NCBI GenBank assembly: GCA_017543805.1
Contig: JAFYFK010000280.1
Coordinates: 1-14,837, forward strand
DNA: 14,837 nucleotides
Reading direction: 5' to 3'
Source of the DNA: Bacillota bacterium
GTDB lineage: Bacteria; Bacillota; Clostridia; Peptostreptococcales; Anaerovoracaceae
Position numbers and translations under genes: made by a program. Below are positions 12,512 through 14,837 of the stretch, piece by piece. The notes under the pieces were generated by a model. That model did no database searches and was not told where the DNA came from. It saw only the letters and a program-made list of their open reading frames with translations. Every line of letters begins with the position of its first letter. Positions within the stretch are counted from its first letter, which is position 1.

Positions 12512-13678
12512 ATGAATACGGATTATATCAGAAGGACCTGGCTGGAAGTCGATCTGGACGCTATAGAGCACAATTACAGAACACTTAAGGAATTCAACGG
12601 CGGCGCGGAAATGCTCGGCGTAGTCAAGGCGGATGCCTACGGCTGCGGAGCCGCTGCAATCGCGGGGAAGCTGGAGAAGCTCGGGGCGCGCTATCTGGCG
12701 GTCGCGGAGCTGGAAGAGGCGCTGCAGCTGAGGGATGCCGGCATCAAGGCCCCTATACTGATACTCGGCTACACCCCTCCGGAATATACGGATCTGCTGA
12801 TAAAAAACGATGTTACCGCCGCCCTTCCGACGCTGGAAGACGCCCGCTGTTATTCTGCGGCCGCGGTAGAAGCCGGAAAGCCCCTGCGCGTGCATCTTAA
12901 GCTGGATACCGGCATGGGCCGGCTCGGATTCCGGGTAAGCGGCGCTTACAGGGAAAAAAGCCTCGCTGAGATCAAAGAGGCTGCTGCCCTTCCCGGCCTC
13001 GTATGGGAAGGCGTCTTTATGCACTTTGCGGTCTCTGACACGGAAGGCGCAGACAACGAAGAATATACGAGAAACCAGTTCCGACTGTTTACAGACGCGG
13101 TAAGCCGAATTGAAGCCGAGAACGGAATTAAATTCGCGCTTAAGCACTGCAGCAACAGCGGAGCGAGCTGCGCCTATCCGGAATACGCGCTGGATATGAT
13201 ACGCCCGGGGATATCGCTGTACGGCCTTGAAAGCTTCAATCCAAAACTGCAGCTCAGGCAGTGCATAAGATTCAAGTCCGCCTTGGGGCCGATAAAAGAA
13301 TATGAGGAAGGATCCTCGGTAAGCTACGGAAGGACCTTTACAAACAGGAGGACAGCGCGGATCGCCATCCTTCCGGCGGGCTACGCCGACGGCCTGCGGC
13401 GCGAGCTGTCCGGACAGTTCTCCGTAATGACGCCCTATGGCCCGGCTCCCGTGGTCGGACGCATCTGCATGGATATGTGCATGGTCGACGTCACCGACCT
13501 GCCCGGCGCGAAGACCGGAGACGAGGTAGAACTTTACGGGGATCTCAACACATGGCACGACGTCGCCGAGAAGCTCGGAACAATATCATACACCCTCTCC
13601 TGCGGCATCAGCGACCGCGTTCCGAGGGTGTACACAGAGAACGGAAAAGTGACCGGCGTCAGGAAGATGCGCAAATAG
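12512..13678 (+). CDS. alr: Alanine racemase
   Basis: PLP enzyme that interconverts L- and D-alanine in the cytosol, supplying D-Ala for peptidoglycan. It has 388 aa, the usual length, in fold-type III order. The N-terminal barrel carries the PLP lysine in VVKADAYGCG (Lys39). HLKLDTGMGRLGF (128-140) holds Lys130, at the place of the lysine that is carbamylated in the Geobacillus enzyme, and Arg137. HCSNSGA (212-218) follows. The C-terminal domain carries the second catalytic base in SYGRTF (Tyr272), plus GYADG (290-294) and GRICMDMCMVDVT (316-328). The start has AAAGGA about 6 nt upstream and follows the extended -10 promoter at 12471-12478. It is the only plus-strand gene. It diverges from rubrerythrin and converges on the YfcC gene with 3 nt between stops and no evident terminator, so its transcript probably runs antisense into that gene. 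Confidence 0.97.
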   Translation: MNTDYIRRTWLEVDLDAIEHNYRTLKEFNGGAEMLGVVKADAYGCGAAAIAGKLEKLGARYLAVAELEEALQLRDAGIKAPILILGYTPPEYTDLLIKNDVTAALPTLEDARCYSAAAVEAGKPLRVHLKLDTGMGRLGFRVSGAYREKSLAEIKEAAALPGLVWEGVFMHFAVSDTEGADNEEYTRNQFRLFTDAVSRIEAENGIKFALKHCSNSGASCAYPEYALDMIRPGISLYGLESFNPKLQLRQCIRFKSALGPIKEYEEGSSVSYGRTFTNRRTARIAILPAGYADGLRRELSGQFSVMTPYGPAPVVGRICMDMCMVDVTDLPGAKTGDEVELYGDLNTWHDVAEKLGTISYTLSCGISDRVPRVYTENGKVTGVRKMRK

Positions 13679-13681
13679 CGG

Positions 13682-14837
13682 TCAGCAGTAGCCGACTGCA
13701 AGGCCGAACAGCAATATGCCGGATGTGAGCAGAAGATTCAGCAGCTGGAACTTGATCGAGTAGCGGAACCATTTGCCGTAGCTTACATCTGAGATTCCGA
13801 GGGTTATAAGGAGCCCCGCGTTGGTCGGGTAAATGACGTTGCTGAAGCCGTCGCCGAAGGCAAAGGCCACTATGGCAAGATTCATGGGCAGTCCGAACAG
13901 CTGCGCGAGCGGCGCTATCACAGGTATCAGCAGGAAAGCCTTTGCCGAACCGGACGCGATAAAGAAATTCATGACCAGGCAGATGCCGTATATAAAGAGG
14001 ATGACTCCCCACTTCGGCATGCTGCCTGCTGTTTTTTGCGCATAATTAAGGACGGTGTCCAGGATCTTTCCCTCGACCATGGTGTACTTGATCGATGACG
14101 CCATGAGTATCATGATGATCGAAGGGGCGATCGAGACGATCCCTTTTATAAAGCTCCTGCCGAGCTCCTTAAGGCTCATGCCGGAGACCAGCGTTGACGA
14201 GACTCCCGCGATAAGGAACATCAAAGCCACTATGACCATCGTAAGATCCTGCAGCGCCGGAATGAACGCCGAGCTGAGTATGATCAGTATCCCCGCGCCG
14301 AGCAGTATCCCAAAAAGTTGAATTCCTCTGTCCATGCGCGGGTCACGCTCAAAATCCGCGGACGCTCCGCTCTCGGGAGGCCTTTCGGCATTTAGCGCGT
14401 GCCTTCTCACAAACCACAGAAGGAGCGGATAGATCAGACAGAACGACAGGACCCGCAGCCACATCCCGCTGAACACCGGGATCCCGGCGAGCCCCTGCGC
14501 GACGCCTATCGTAAATGGATTGGCAATGCCTGCCGCGAAGCCGCAGCCCACCGCAAGAAGAGACATGGCAACTCCCGTTACGGCGTCCCAGCCCAGAGCC
14601 ACGGAAAGCGCGACGACGATCGGGGCCATGGGGATGACCTCTTCGAACGAGCCTATGAGCGAACCCATAGCCATAAAGAAAAAGATCAGCGCCGCCATAA
14701 GTTTGTAGCGAACGCGCCCGAAGCGGTCCACAATGCGGGCCCGCATGTAATTCATCAGTCCGCCGGCGTACAGCGAATTGACCACCCCGCCGATGACGAT
14801 CAGAAAGACCAGGACTGCGATCAGGGTCCCGGAACCC
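13682..14837 (-). CDS. YfcC family membrane carrier, N-terminus beyond the window
   Basis: Integral membrane carrier of the YfcC / C4-dicarboxylate anaerobic carrier-like (DcuC/ArcD-related) family. Members are called putative basic amino acid antiporters or carboxylate carriers, and the substrate here is not decidable. The reading frame is open to the right edge: codons before the GTG at 14785 continue as the hydrophobic helix LIAVLVFLIVIGGVVNS, so the gene starts outside. About 385 residues are visible of an expected 450-500. Conserved stretches are ANPFTIGVAQGLAG (coded about 14483-14524), SGSAKAFLLIPVIAP (about 13907-13951) and FAFGDGFSNVIYPTNAG (about 13816-13866), the two halves of an inverted-repeat transporter fold. 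A hydrophilic loop rich in Arg, Glu and Asp lies between the halves (about 14325-14405). The stop is 3 nt from the alr stop on the other strand. Confidence 0.9.
   Translation of the reverse strand, partial: GSGTLIAVLVFLIVIGGVVNSLYAGGLMNYMRARIVDRFGRVRYKLMAALIFFFMAMGSLIGSFEEVIPMAPIVVALSVALGWDAVTGVAMSLLAVGCGFAAGIANPFTIGVAQGLAGIPVFSGMWLRVLSFCLIYPLLLWFVRRHALNAERPPESGASADFERDPRMDRGIQLFGILLGAGILIILSSAFIPALQDLTMVIVALMFLIAGVSSTLVSGMSLKELGRSFIKGIVSIAPSIIMILMASSIKYTMVEGKILDTVLNYAQKTAGSMPKWGVILFIYGICLVMNFFIASGSAKAFLLIPVIAPLAQLFGLPMNLAIVAFAFGDGFSNVIYPTNAGLLITLGISDVSYGKWFRYSIKFQLLNLLLTSGILLFGLAVGYC

Noticed and set aside
12494..13558. 354-aa minus-strand open frame opposite alr
   Set aside because: alr has all catalytic residues in frame, a promoter and a ribosome site. 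The opposite frame has none of these.
14783..14785. GTG as the true start of the YfcC gene
   Set aside because: The frame continues upstream to the window edge as a clear transmembrane helix, so the start lies outside.
1..14837. Mobile elements, CRISPR, tRNA or rRNA genes
   Set aside because: I saw no transposase-like frames, terminal inverted repeats, regularly spaced repeats or structured RNA gene signatures; the window is almost fully occupied by named protein genes.

Overview
The window reads as a chromosomal housekeeping and accessory stretch from a Gram-positive anaerobe of the Clostridia type. The grounds are strong AGGAGG-like ribosome binding sites before most genes, a lipoprotein oligopeptide-binding protein, a rubrerythrin with the rubredoxin domain at its N-terminus ('reverse' rubrerythrin, typical of anaerobic Firmicutes), an aspartate-pathway cluster of clostridial type and a YfcC-type carrier. 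Base composition looks moderately GC-rich by eye. I cannot name a genus from sequence alone. I see no mobile elements, CRISPR array, tRNA or rRNA.

Layout from left to right. (1) 1-3142, minus strand: hom -> lysC -> asd (asd is cut by the left edge). These are three enzymes of the shared trunk from aspartate towards threonine, methionine, lysine and diaminopimelate, packed with 4-10 nt gaps and with a candidate promoter just before hom. (2) 3141-9448, minus strand: an oligopeptide ABC importer operon in the order oppB-oppC-oppD-oppF-oppA. It has a very good sigma-A-like promoter, a leader carrying a perfect 10-bp inverted repeat, and a strong terminator after oppA. OppC carries an unusually long loop. 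(3) 9449-12460, minus strand: reverse rubrerythrin -> GIY-YIG protein -> Gly-rich two-TM protein with a TPM-like domain -> PspA, ending in a strong terminator. This looks like one stress or envelope-maintenance transcription unit. (4) 12471-13678, plus strand: alr (alanine racemase), transcribed divergently from rubrerythrin from an overlapping promoter region. (5) 13682-14837, minus strand: a YfcC-family membrane carrier, cut by the right edge, whose stop lies 3 nt from the alr stop.

How the genes fit together: Opp brings in peptides as an amino-acid source, the hom-lysC-asd cluster makes aspartate-family amino acids and the precursor of DAP, and alr makes D-alanine for the wall. The rubrerythrin handles peroxide, and PspA with its Gly-rich membrane partner probably guards the membrane. 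At both boundaries flanking opp, the terminator of one unit runs directly into the -35 box of the next, with an identical 10-nt junction.

I found no clearly new defence or mobile system. The most unusual material is the PspA / Gly-rich TPM-like module with internal tail repeats, the OppC loop insertion, the opp leader inverted repeat, and a GTG start codon sitting in a hairpin loop. All intergenic stretches are below 300 nt.
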